A stretch of DNA of 64,000 bases, taken from the NCBI RefSeq assembly GCF_000739915.1, contig NZ_BBJT01000004.1, positions 434,001 to 498,000 of the forward strand, written 5' to 3'. Position 1 is the stretch's first letter. Each line of letters starts with the position of its first letter. This document shows positions 52,232 to 59,073 of the stretch, in pieces. This DNA is from Paenibacillus chitinolyticus NBRC 15660. GTDB taxonomy: Bacteria > Bacillota > Bacilli > Paenibacillales > NBRC-103111. The position numbers and the translations under genes are program-made. Below the pieces are notes generated by a model. The model was not told the DNA's origin. It did no database searches and saw only the letters and a program-made list of their open reading frames with translations.

Positions 52232-52263
52232 AGTATAAAAGTTTTCCTTGCGTGGTCCTCGGC
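52232..52263 (-). promoter_or_regulatory. P2-P1 promoter: GCCGAG box, 20 bases, TATACT
   Basis: Minus strand: GCCGAG at 52263-52258, exactly 20 bases, then TATACT (52237-52232), followed by GAA. No sigma-A -35 element is present, so an activator bound at the box is likely. The same arrangement is at 53589-53620, 54059-54090 and, with 21 bases, at 58942-58974. Confidence 0.65.
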
Positions 52264-52291
52264 TGTATCCCTCCCATTTATTAGGAAAATA

Positions 52292-52864
52292 TTACCTACT
52301 GTCCGGTATGGATTCGCTTTCGAGCGTCAGGCCGAACACATGCATGCAAGGGTTGTCCTCAAATGTAATCCGGTTCATCTCGACCGGACGGTCTAATTCA
52401 ATTCCGTCATACCAGAGCCTGGCGGATCTGTGCGTAAGAGGGCCATCCATCGTATGTAGGCAGGACGTTTCGATTACACACTCGTTACGCGGGAAAGGAA
52501 CCTCCGAAATAAAATGGGATAACAGAATCTTTTGCTTCGAGACCTCCCGCTCGTCCAGCATTAAATACACATAATCCGCCATATTGGCGTCGCTTGAAGT
52601 GCCGAGAAGATGAATTTTGGTCACCCGCTGCCGGGGGAACTCGATAGACTGTCCCTCCGTAACGATATTATCGAAAGTGTGCCGCTTAAATAGAACGAAC
52701 GGAATTTGTTTAAATTCAAAAGGGGTATCGAACGGAAACGATTCTTCCGGAAAAGAAGCCCTTGCCAAGCTTAAGTAGCCCTCGTGATAGTTATGGCTGC
52801 CTGTCGTTCCGCAATTATTCAAGCAGGGCCTCAGATCGAGGCATGTAAACATCCGGTGATTCAT
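52292..52864 (-). CDS. solo beta-sandwich module resembling glycoside-hydrolase accessory domains
   Basis: 190 residues from ATG 52864 (GGGAGGG seven bases upstream; earlier starts lack a site). The pattern FTCLDLRPCLNNCGTTG, IPFVLFKRHTFDNIVTEGQSI, KIHLLGTSSDA and MHVFGLTLE near the C-terminus resembles a module found at the ends of large bacterial secreted glycosidases (LDL...NNxG, DNVxxxGQ, LHLLG, HxFALTLE). Here it stands alone and without a signal peptide. It sits in the middle of the peptide family between P3 and P2. It may bind a carbohydrate or the modified peptide. Assignment from memory of the pattern. Confidence 0.6.
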   Translation of the reverse strand: MNHRMFTCLDLRPCLNNCGTTGSHNYHEGYLSLARASFPEESFPFDTPFEFKQIPFVLFKRHTFDNIVTEGQSIEFPRQRVTKIHLLGTSSDANMADYVYLMLDEREVSKQKILLSHFISEVPFPRNECVIETSCLHTMDGPLTHRSARLWYDGIELDRPVEMNRITFEDNPCMHVFGLTLESESIPDSR

Positions 52865-52900
52865 GTACTCCCTCCCTGTCTGCATGGGCGTAAAGAGAGA

Positions 52901-52937
52901 AGAGAGATAAGCCTCTAACCCGCTCATCTCTCTTTTT
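52901..52937 (-). terminator. terminator of the P4-P3 peptide unit
   Basis: AGAGAGATAAGC pairs with GCTCATCTCTCT (one G-T pair) around a 9-base loop, just after the stop of P3. Same stem family as at 51475-51505 and 53697-53729. Confidence 0.65.
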
Positions 52938-52944
52938 AGTCGGC

Positions 52945-53223
52945 TTAAGCCAATCTCTTTATAACCGCATTGAACGTAAAAGAAGGCTCCGCCTCGACTA
53001 ATTCAACAATACCGGCGGAAGCCCTGGACTGAGGCTCAGGCTTTGTTTCGGAAGCGGCAGCAATGGATGGCCGGTAAGCCGTGACGGCCGTGCTCACGCT
53101 TTCAGAGCTCTTCGAAGGCTGGCTCTGGACAGCTGCGGCGTGCGCGCTGGCGTTCAGAGCGGTTTCCGCCGGAGCCGCCAGAATAGCGGTGGCGATAACG
53201 AACTTGGCAGCCGTTTGGTTCAT
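52945..53223 (-). CDS. small secreted precursor-like peptide P3
   Basis: 92 residues from ATG 53223 (AAGGGAGG nine bases upstream). N-terminus MNQTAAKFVIATAILAAPAE, as in P1 and P5, then NASA as possible cleavage site. Middle Ser/Thr/Ala/Gln-rich; C-terminus VELVEAEPSFTFNAVIKRLA has no cysteine. The PSF trio aligns with PSF in P4. Lies 59 bases after P4 without a separate promoter. A 28-base stretch of its leader coding region is identical to P4, indicating recent duplication or gene conversion. Confidence 0.75.
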   Translation of the reverse strand: MNQTAAKFVIATAILAAPAETALNASAHAAAVQSQPSKSSESVSTAVTAYRPSIAAASETKPEPQSRASAGIVELVEAEPSFTFNAVIKRLA

Positions 53224-53281
53224 GTTACCCATCCTCCCTTACTCTTGCGCAGGCAAGAGTGCACAGTCAATGAAACAGAAA

Positions 53282-53551
53282 CTAGGCCATCGTTTTTTGC
53301 GGGGGACCGAAAGAAGGGCCCGCCAGCGTATATTCCTCTATGCTGCCGATACGGGCGGATTCATACACAGACGCCTTGGACGTCTCCGCAGCCTGTACCT
53401 GAGGCTTCGCAGTCTGAACGGCCGAAGCCGCTTCATGGGAAGCCGCCGGCTGGACAGCCACGGTCTGGGCGCTGACCTGCAGAGCGGTTGCGGCCGCAGG
53501 AGCCGCCAGAATAGCGGTGGCGATAATAAATTTAGACGTGATCTCTTTCAT
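53282..53551 (-). CDS. small secreted precursor-like peptide P4
   Basis: 89 residues from ATG 53551 with an excellent AAAGGAGGTG site. N-terminus MKEITSKFIIATAILAAPAA, possible cleavage after QVSA. Middle rich in Ala/Gln/Val/Ser; C-terminus EEYTLAGPSFGPPQKTMA. The Tyr-Thr-(Val/Leu) plus Pro-Ser-Phe pattern links it with P1, P2 and P3. First gene of a two-peptide unit (P4-P3) with its own GCCGAG-box promoter. Confidence 0.77.
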   Translation of the reverse strand: MKEITSKFIIATAILAAPAAATALQVSAQTVAVQPAASHEAASAVQTAKPQVQAAETSKASVYESARIGSIEEYTLAGPSFGPPQKTMA

Positions 53552-53588
53552 TCGTTTCACCTCCTTTGTTCGGATGGACTACTTCTTC

Positions 53589-53620
53589 AGTATAGAAAAA
53601 TAGCCCCCGGCTCTCTCGGC
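53589..53620 (-). promoter_or_regulatory. P4-P3 promoter: GCCGAG box, 20 bases, TATACT
   Basis: Minus strand: GCCGAG at 53620-53615, 20 bases, TATACT at 53594-53589, followed by GAA as in the other peptide promoters. Confidence 0.65.
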
Positions 53621-53647
53621 TTTACCGGATGACTTCAACCTGCGAAA

Positions 53648-53666
53648 GTTTCGTGCACCACGAAAC
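53648..53666. repeat. palindrome upstream of the P4 promoter
   Basis: GTTTCGTG-CAC-CACGAAAC, a perfect 8-base inverted repeat with a 3-base centre, extending outward with one mismatch. Located 28 bases upstream of the GCCGAG box; may be an operator or part of the terminator region of P5. Confidence 0.5.
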
Positions 53667-53696
53667 CTTCCCGGCCTTGACCCTGCCTGAACACAC

Positions 53697-53729
53697 AAAA
53701 GAGATAAGCGTCGGGCGCTTATCTCTTTT
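53697..53729 (-). terminator. terminator of the P5 peptide unit
   Basis: AAAAGAGATAAGCG pairs perfectly with CGCTTATCTCTTTT over 14 bases around a 5-base loop, with T-runs on both strands. Directly follows the P5 stop. Confidence 0.8.
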
Positions 53730-53735
53730 GACCGG

Positions 53736-54023
53736 TCACGCTGGAGTTTTCCCCACAACTGACGGGGTGAAATAGTTGGCTCCGCCGAACTCCTGCAGCT
53801 TTTCCCGGGACTCCGTCTTCACGCCGGAAACTCCGGTTTGGGACAATGTGCCGGATGTCGCCGATTGTACAGCCTGTGCAGCTTGCGCAGCCTGACCGGC
53901 CGGTTGAACCGCAGGCTGGGCCTGAACCGCAGCGGTTTGAGCGCTTGCCTTCAGCGCTGTTCCCGCCGCCGGCGAAACGAGAATCGCAGTCGCCATCACA
54001 AATTTTGCAGCCGTCTGATTCAT
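53736..54023 (-). CDS. small secreted precursor-like peptide P5
   Basis: 95 residues from ATG 54023 (AAAGGAGAG eight bases upstream). N-terminus MNQTAAKFVMATAILVSPAA, possible cleavage after KASA. The middle is an Ala/Gln/Val/Pro repeat-like stretch (VQAQPAVQPAGQAAQAAQAVQ); C-terminus QEFGGANYFTPSVVGKTPA. Forms a one-gene unit with its own GCCGAG-box promoter and a strong terminator. Confidence 0.77.
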   Translation of the reverse strand: MNQTAAKFVMATAILVSPAAGTALKASAQTAAVQAQPAVQPAGQAAQAAQAVQSATSGTLSQTGVSGVKTESREKLQEFGGANYFTPSVVGKTPA

Positions 54024-54058
54024 TCTTGTCACTCTCCTTTTCTGTTGGGCTCCTTTTC

Positions 54059-54090
54059 AGTATAGAAGAATGAGCGCCAAGATCCTCGGC
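54059..54090 (-). promoter_or_regulatory. P5 promoter: GCCGAG box, 20 bases, TATACT
   Basis: Minus strand: GCCGAG at 54090-54085, 20 bases, TATACT at 54064-54059, followed by GAA. The bases before the box (TTAA) are similar to those at P4 (TAAA). Confidence 0.65.
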
Positions 54091-54104
54091 TTAACGAGGG
54101 GCTT

Positions 54105-55046
54105 TTAATCGGCGAAAATTTCATACAACAGACGGGTTGCCACGGCGTACAAAGCCAGTTGGCGCTCAGGGCTCTCCCTATGAAGCGGCAGCATGGAAAG
54201 GAACAGAAGCGCCTCGATCTTGGCCACATCCCGCAGACCGCCGCCCAGATGCCGGTCCCAGTCGCGGAGAAGCCGGATCTGCCCGTCCGTAAACGGGATT
54301 TCCAGCCGGATGTCGTTGCCCTCCGTTTGCAAGGAGTAGCGGCCTCGGACAATATGCTCGTACCCGTTCAAGCTGTGTCTGATTTTCGCCAGGTCGTACC
54401 GCCTGTCGCCGTAGATCCCCGGATTGCCGAAGCTGCCCCGGGGATCTACCAGTTTGACGGCCTGTGTGTCCGGCGCATAGAGCACATTGGAGAAACAGAG
54501 GTCGCCGTGCAAAACAGCGATAGCCGGATTAGCGAGCAGGGATCGGAAACCCCCGAGGTGGCTTTCGAAAATCCGGAAGGGGCAGAGCACCATCTTTCCG
54601 TTCAGCCGGTAATAGCCCTGGTTGTAAAACCGTCTGGCCCGCTCGTTGCTGTTTAAAAAGGCCGCCATGCGGGTTTGGGTCTTGCCGATGTACATCTCGT
54701 GCAAACAGGCTGGAGCCAGCTCGGCGGGGAAGGAGGCAAACCGGCCGAAGAGCCGGTCCAGCCGGGCGAAAACGCCCGCCCAGCCTTCCTGATCCATCCG
54801 CCCGCTCATGTACAGCTCCGATAAAGTCGGGGCCTGAATATACTCCAGGCACAGATATACTTGATCTTGCAGCGAGTAGCCCAGGATACCGGGGATATAC
54901 GTTTGCAATTCCTCCGGCAGATTCAGGTACCAACTGATCTCGTCGCGGAGTTTCTTGTCGTGACGGCTCGTTTTGCGGACGGACCGCCCGTCCGGCCCGA
55001 TCGTGAGCCGGTTGAAATAACGGGAGCGAATCGGCTCCGTTTCCAT
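54105..55046 (-). CDS. APH-like kinase/phosphotransferase
   Basis: 313 residues from ATG 55046 behind AGGGGGGAGG. The protein-kinase-like fold of aminoglycoside/choline kinases is seen in VYLCLEYIQAPTLSELY (hinge), LHGDLCFSNVLY (catalytic loop, Asp182, Asn187) and VDPRGSFG (metal-binding Asp201). The DPRG variant is common in phosphotransferases of capsular and sugar loci. Substrate could be a sugar, a modified peptide or an antibiotic; self-protection by phosphorylation is possible. It overlaps no gene and follows the AraC gene by 20 bases, so the two are probably co-transcribed. Confidence 0.78.
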   Translation of the reverse strand: METEPIRSRYFNRLTIGPDGRSVRKTSRHDKKLRDEISWYLNLPEELQTYIPGILGYSLQDQVYLCLEYIQAPTLSELYMSGRMDQEGWAGVFARLDRLFGRFASFPAELAPACLHEMYIGKTQTRMAAFLNSNERARRFYNQGYYRLNGKMVLCPFRIFESHLGGFRSLLANPAIAVLHGDLCFSNVLYAPDTQAVKLVDPRGSFGNPGIYGDRRYDLAKIRHSLNGYEHIVRGRYSLQTEGNDIRLEIPFTDGQIRLLRDWDRHLGGGLRDVAKIEALLFLSMLPLHRESPERQLALYAVATRLLYEIFAD

Positions 55047-55066
55047 AGCTCCTCCCCCCTTTCCCG

Positions 55067-55744
55067 TTATCCGCAGGACGGCGCTTCCCGCCTTTGTCCC
55101 CGGTAAACCGAAGGGTTTATCCCGACCAGCCTTTTGAAGACCCGGCCGAAATGCGTTAAATCCCCGTAGCCGACGGCATAGCATACATCCGTGACCGGCA
55201 CTCCTTTTTGCAGCATGGCCTTTGCCTTCTGAATGCGTTTGTTCATCACGTATTCCTTAAAGCCGAAGCCAAAATATTCTTTAAACATCCTGGAGTAATG
55301 ACACCGGCTGACGAAAATACTCGAAGCCACTTTCTCCAAGGACAGGTCGTTTTCGCACAAATTTTGTTCGATATATTCAAGAGACTGATACAGCATCGGC
55401 GAAATTTCCGGCTTGGCCGACACATCGGCGGACGGCTTGGACAAAAGCCCCACTGAATCGAGAAAAGAATAAAACACGAAAAGATCACGTTTGTTCACTT
55501 TAAGCAGCACCATTATCGGGCTTTGCAGCTGAAGCTCCTCGATCTTCCATTCCTCGGGGAGCGATTCGTCGAAGGACAGGAAAACGAATAGCTTGTGAGC
55601 TTTTTCCTGTCGGTGGAGCGACCTCTCGACCGCTTTAAAATCCGATTCGGCAATGATGGACATATGGGAAAACAACCGCTGTACTCGTTCGAACTCGTCT
55701 TCCTTAAGCTGATGGCTGATAATAAGTAGCACGTCCACTGGCAC
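55067..55744 (-). CDS. AraC-family transcriptional regulator
   Basis: 225 residues. GTG 55744 is used; GTG 55738 is an alternative. The N-terminal 110 residues look like a receiver-like alpha/beta domain (VLLIISHQLKEDEFE, KLFVFLSFDE, PIMVLLKV) without the phosphorylated aspartate pattern. The C-terminal 100 residues are an AraC DNA-binding domain (VTDVCYAVGYGDLTHFGRVF, VGINPSVYR). Its DNA-binding domain closely resembles that of 624-1310. It stands at the head of the main region and is a good candidate for the activator acting on the GCCGAG-box promoters. Confidence 0.86.
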   Translation of the reverse strand: MPVDVLLIISHQLKEDEFERVQRLFSHMSIIAESDFKAVERSLHRQEKAHKLFVFLSFDESLPEEWKIEELQLQSPIMVLLKVNKRDLFVFYSFLDSVGLLSKPSADVSAKPEISPMLYQSLEYIEQNLCENDLSLEKVASSIFVSRCHYSRMFKEYFGFGFKEYVMNKRIQKAKAMLQKGVPVTDVCYAVGYGDLTHFGRVFKRLVGINPSVYRGQRREAPSCG

Positions 55745-55872
55745 CCATTCCCCCTACACGTAATGGTTTCGGTGCCGTCATGGTATCAAACCGCAAGAAA
55801 GAAAGATCAGGTTCTCTTGCATGGCATTAGGATTTTTTTGTCTATTCTAGAATTATAGGTAAATATTTCATT

Positions 55873-56160
55873 TTAAGCAGATTGATAATCGCGCAAAATA
55901 TCGTAGATCTCGTCCAGCCCGTGACGAAGAAAGCCGGCGATAGCCGGCAAAGGCCGTTCTTCCTCCCGCATACGGCGGAAGTGGCGGAGTATCCGCTGGT
56001 TATACGGAAACGGCAAACGAGAGGCGTTTCTGCACGCCTCCGGCGCCTCCAGACGGAACCATTCGTCAAGCCCCTCCAGCTTCTCGGGCGTGAGCGTCCC
56101 CCTCAGTTCCTCCGACAAGCGGTCCAACTGCCGGATCAGGTTCTCGGCTGCCGTCGCCAT
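55873..56160 (-). CDS. small helical protein
   Basis: 95 residues, ATG 56160 with GGAGG seven bases upstream. All-helical, charged, with LSEELRGTLTPEKLEGLDEWF and a C-terminal GLDEIYDILRDY. No family recognised. It overlaps the preceding small gene by 95 bases in another frame, which is unusual. Last gene of the GT2-peptidase unit. It could be an adaptor or recognition protein for the unit. Confidence 0.55.
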   Translation of the reverse strand: MATAAENLIRQLDRLSEELRGTLTPEKLEGLDEWFRLEAPEACRNASRLPFPYNQRILRHFRRMREEERPLPAIAGFLRHGLDEIYDILRDYQSA

Positions 56161-56359
56161 CTCCGTCCCTCCGTTCCATCGCCATCACTTTAAGTCCGGG
56201 CTTGAATGCCTTGTCCGCAGCGGACAGGGGCAGCCTGCGGTAATAGTCCAGCTCCTCGGGCGTGAGCGTATACGTCTTGACCCGGCTGTTAACCGGTTCG
56301 GTCGAATCCCGTTCCATACGGGAAACGATCGTCCTTTTCTGGATATGAATCGTTGCCAT
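56066..56359 (-). CDS. small protein of unknown function, overlapping next gene
   Basis: 97 residues, ATG 56359 behind a strong AAGGAGG. The first 60 residues (RVKTYTLTPEELDYYRRLPLSAADK) look like real protein; the last 30 (Gly/Asp/Glu/Pro-rich) overlap the start of 55873-56160 and have the composition of a shadow frame. Either a true long overlap or a frameshift that removed the original end. No motif recognised. Confidence 0.5.
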   Translation of the reverse strand: MATIHIQKRTIVSRMERDSTEPVNSRVKTYTLTPEELDYYRRLPLSAADKAFKPGLKVMAMERRDGDGDGSREPDPAVGPLVGGTEGDAHAREAGGA

Positions 56360-56386
56360 GCCGGCATCCTCCTTAAGATACGAAAT

Positions 56387-57991
56387 TCAGCCTTGCAGCT
56401 GACGGATCAGGAAAAGCGGGTTCAGCTCCTGCGAAGTGCCCGCCGCTAACAAATCCCGCCAGCTTGCCGAAGCTCCCGGACGGAACACTTCCTTCCGCAG
56501 GTGCCCCAGCGCTTCTTTCCCGTGCCATACCTTGAAGCGGGCCTGAAGCGTGTGCTGAAACTGCGAGGCGGCCGCCTCGCCGAGCAGGTAATTGTAGTAA
56601 TAGACCGGGAGCGTGGACAGATGCGCCTTGGCGGCCCAGTACGGATAATCCCACTCGGCCGGCCGGGGTATGCCCTGCACTTCTTCCACGAGATCCCACC
56701 ATAGGCCGTTTAACGGCTGATCGGGATTTGCGTATAATTGCTTCTCGAATTCCACCAGAGTCAGCGTCCAATACAGCCTGACCAGCGTTTCTTTCCGCAG
56801 CCGTTCTTGACCGGACCGTGCATCGCCCTCCGGCTGCCCGCCGAACAGCCCCTCTCTCCACTCCGCATCCCACGCCAGTCTTTCCAGCAGCAGGGCGACG
56901 CCCTCGCTCAAGAAGGGATGGGCCGGCTGACGCAGCAGAAACGGAAGCGAAGGGTCCAGCTCTTTTTCGAAAAGGGCATGTCCCGTTTCGTGGAGCAGCA
57001 CCGCCAGTCCCTTCGTGTCAGGGGACAAGTTGCAGGACATGCGGATATCCCGGCCCCGGTCCAGGTTCAGGCAGCAGTTCGCCTGGCCCTTGCCCGGACG
57101 CTCGGCCAGATCCGCCTTGCGGATGACGGCGCTCAGATCGAATCCGCGTTCCAGCAGCCACCCGGACACCTTGTCCGCCATTTCATCCGTGCCCGCCCCA
57201 AGCGGCTCCTCCATCGCATCATGCATCTGGAAAAACGGATGCGTGTAATGCCAGGAGCGGACCTCGCTTCGCGCGATGCGAAACCGGTCGGCCAGTTCCA
57301 GGTCGATCCCGCATTTCACCTCCCGGTAGGCGAAATCCAGACCGCCGCGGATTTGCCGGATCAGCTCCGTCAGCGTATCCGTGCCGACCCCAGCGATCTC
57401 CAGCTTCATCGCGAAGTAATCGGCGTAGCCGAGCCGCCGGGCAGTGCGGTTGCGGAGCTTGACCAGCTCCAGGAGCTTGGGCGCGACAAGGCCGCCAAGC
57501 CGCATTTCCGCCTGCCAGATCTGCTTGCGCTGAGGCCCGTCCTTGAGCCTGCGCATCAGAACCCGCGCCGCATGCTCCGACAACAGAGCGCCGCCCGCTT
57601 CCGCCCGGAACGTGCCGATCGTGTAATGCAGATCGTTCCACAAGGAAGCGGCGGCCTGCCGTTCGTCCGCCTCCATCCGGTATTCCGCCATTTCAGCCTT
57701 CAACACTTGCAGCTCGCGCTCTTGGTCTGCGGACAGGCCCGGACGGTTCAGCCAATATTCCGTCTGCTTACGCAGAACCGGAGAGGCAAGCGCCTCCTGA
57801 TAATCCTTCTCGTCTTGTTCGCACTGCTTGACGTAGCGGAACTCGCCCGTCGTGATCACTTTCCAGAGCGAATTCATCATCGGGACGTACAAGCCGGCCA
57901 GCTCGCGGTTCGTTTTTCCCAAAAAAGAATCGGCCTTGGTCTGCACACGTTGTTGTGACAATCGTCCTTCCCCCGTTTCGGATTGGTTCAT
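56387..57991 (-). CDS. gluzincin metallopeptidase (M2/M3-like)
   Basis: 534 residues, ATG 57991 overlapping the TGA of the glycosyltransferase. The zinc site is HETGHALFE (His334, Glu335, His338) with the third ligand Glu363 in FLSEGVALLLERL. The helical architecture and segments such as RNRTARRLGYADYFAMKLEIAG match peptidyl-dipeptidase A/oligoendopeptidase-type enzymes, which cut short peptides inside a deep cleft. No signal peptide, so cytosolic. It might process or degrade a peptide product of this region. Confidence 0.82.
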   Translation of the reverse strand: MNQSETGEGRLSQQRVQTKADSFLGKTNRELAGLYVPMMNSLWKVITTGEFRYVKQCEQDEKDYQEALASPVLRKQTEYWLNRPGLSADQERELQVLKAEMAEYRMEADERQAAASLWNDLHYTIGTFRAEAGGALLSEHAARVLMRRLKDGPQRKQIWQAEMRLGGLVAPKLLELVKLRNRTARRLGYADYFAMKLEIAGVGTDTLTELIRQIRGGLDFAYREVKCGIDLELADRFRIARSEVRSWHYTHPFFQMHDAMEEPLGAGTDEMADKVSGWLLERGFDLSAVIRKADLAERPGKGQANCCLNLDRGRDIRMSCNLSPDTKGLAVLLHETGHALFEKELDPSLPFLLRQPAHPFLSEGVALLLERLAWDAEWREGLFGGQPEGDARSGQERLRKETLVRLYWTLTLVEFEKQLYANPDQPLNGLWWDLVEEVQGIPRPAEWDYPYWAAKAHLSTLPVYYYNYLLGEAAASQFQHTLQARFKVWHGKEALGHLRKEVFRPGASASWRDLLAAGTSQELNPLFLIRQLQG

Positions 57992-58887
57992 GCCTTGAAA
58001 TTGAGAATCCTGACGTATTCGTCGGGAGTGTTTCTCCCCGCGCTGCCGAGCATGCCCGTAGAGGCCAGGTTCTCAAGCTGAATCCGGCTGATTCTGCCCA
58101 TCATAAAATCATAGAAAGCCCCTATCACCGGGTGCGGATGCTTGCGGAAAAACGTGTCGTGGCTCCGCCGGATAAAATCCGCATAAGAGGCGCCCGCCCG
58201 CGGATGCGCCAGATGCACATTCACCGCTTCCCGGCAGTAAGCGAAGGGAATCTGCCGGCGGTGGGCCCGGTAGCCCAACTCCAGGTGCTCGAAGCCCCAC
58301 TCGCGGAATGTATCGTCGAAGCCTCCCAGATCCCGGAACAGGTCCAGAGGGAGGGACATATTCCCGCTCAAGGCGGCTATCCACGGAACGGGCGAGACCG
58401 TCGACCCGCTTTCGTTAAACAGCCGGTAAACGAGCCGGCAGTACTGCGGAATGCGGTCATATTTCTGCTCCCCGTAGCGGGCCAGCACCAGATCCCGGTT
58501 CTGCTCCGCATCCGGGACATAGAGCTCCCGGACCTGCCCCACCACAAAGTGGCCTCCGTGCTTCCGCCAGGCTTGTTCATGCGCTTCGATGAATCCCGGC
58601 CTCGGTATCCGGTCCGCATCGCAGAACAGGACGCAGCCTTCGTCCAGAAGCCTCGCTCCGGCATTACGGGCGGCCGCCCTGCCGCTGCGGGGGATGCGCA
58701 CGTAGGTGAGATTCAGCCGCCCACTGTAAGCTTCCGCAACCGCGTGGATCGGCTCTTCGGACCCGTCGTCTACGACGATAACCGGGCAGCGGTTATAAGG
58801 GGCCGCCTGCCTGGTTAACCCGTGCAAAGTCAGGGATAAAGCGTAGGCTTGATTGTAAACCGGGATAACCACATTCATTTTTGTCAT
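57988..58887 (-). CDS. GT2-family glycosyltransferase
   Basis: 299 residues from ATG 58887 (GGAGGTGG nine bases upstream). GT-A fold: MNVVIPVYNQAYALSLTL, VIVVDDGSEEPI (nucleotide-binding Asp), GRAAARNAGARLL, and FCDADRIPRPGF with the metal DxD, then GGFDDTFREWGFEHLELGYR, the acceptor-side motif of polypeptide-GalNAc-transferase-like and chondroitin-type GT2/GT27 enzymes. First gene of a four-gene unit with a peptidase and two small proteins. Its promoter resembles those of the peptide genes. Confidence 0.85.
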   Translation of the reverse strand: MTKMNVVIPVYNQAYALSLTLHGLTRQAAPYNRCPVIVVDDGSEEPIHAVAEAYSGRLNLTYVRIPRSGRAAARNAGARLLDEGCVLFCDADRIPRPGFIEAHEQAWRKHGGHFVVGQVRELYVPDAEQNRDLVLARYGEQKYDRIPQYCRLVYRLFNESGSTVSPVPWIAALSGNMSLPLDLFRDLGGFDDTFREWGFEHLELGYRAHRRQIPFAYCREAVNVHLAHPRAGASYADFIRRSHDTFFRKHPHPVIGAFYDFMMGRISRIQLENLASTGMLGSAGRNTPDEYVRILNFKA

Positions 58888-58941
58888 AAAACACCACCAC
58901 CTCCGGACCTGGCAGTCCAACTAAAACATGCGCTTTGCCGC

Positions 58942-58974
58942 ATTATAGAACGCTTTCCTTGCCGGCCGCTCGGC
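58942..58974 (-). promoter_or_regulatory. GT2 unit promoter: GCCGAG box, 21 bases, TATAAT
   Basis: Minus strand: GCCGAG at 58974-58969 preceded by AAAAA, 21 bases, TATAAT at 58947-58942. Same layout as the peptide promoters, one base longer, and no -35 element. Confidence 0.6.
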
Positions 58975-58992
58975 TTTTTATTCCTTCGGAAT

Positions 58993-59034
58993 GCCGATAA
59001 AAACCGATCATTTGTTCGTAAAAAAAGATAGAAT
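58993..59034 (+). promoter_or_regulatory. promoter of SRPBCC-PDZ gene with CCGAT direct repeat
   Basis: Plus strand: GCCGAT (58993-58998) and ACCGAT (59003-59008) are one helical turn apart; 20 bases after the second comes TAGAAT (59029-59034) as -10. This mirrors the GCCGAG-N20 spacing of the opposite promoter. Confidence 0.5.
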
Positions 59035-59073
59035 AAGGGCATCAGTGACAGGCGGAGGAGGACTGCTTTCGGG

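Noticed and set aside
51475-53729. The three AGAGATAAGC hairpins as a short CRISPR or insertion-element remnant
   Set aside because: They are self-complementary, spaced by genes and directly follow stops, so terminators explain them.
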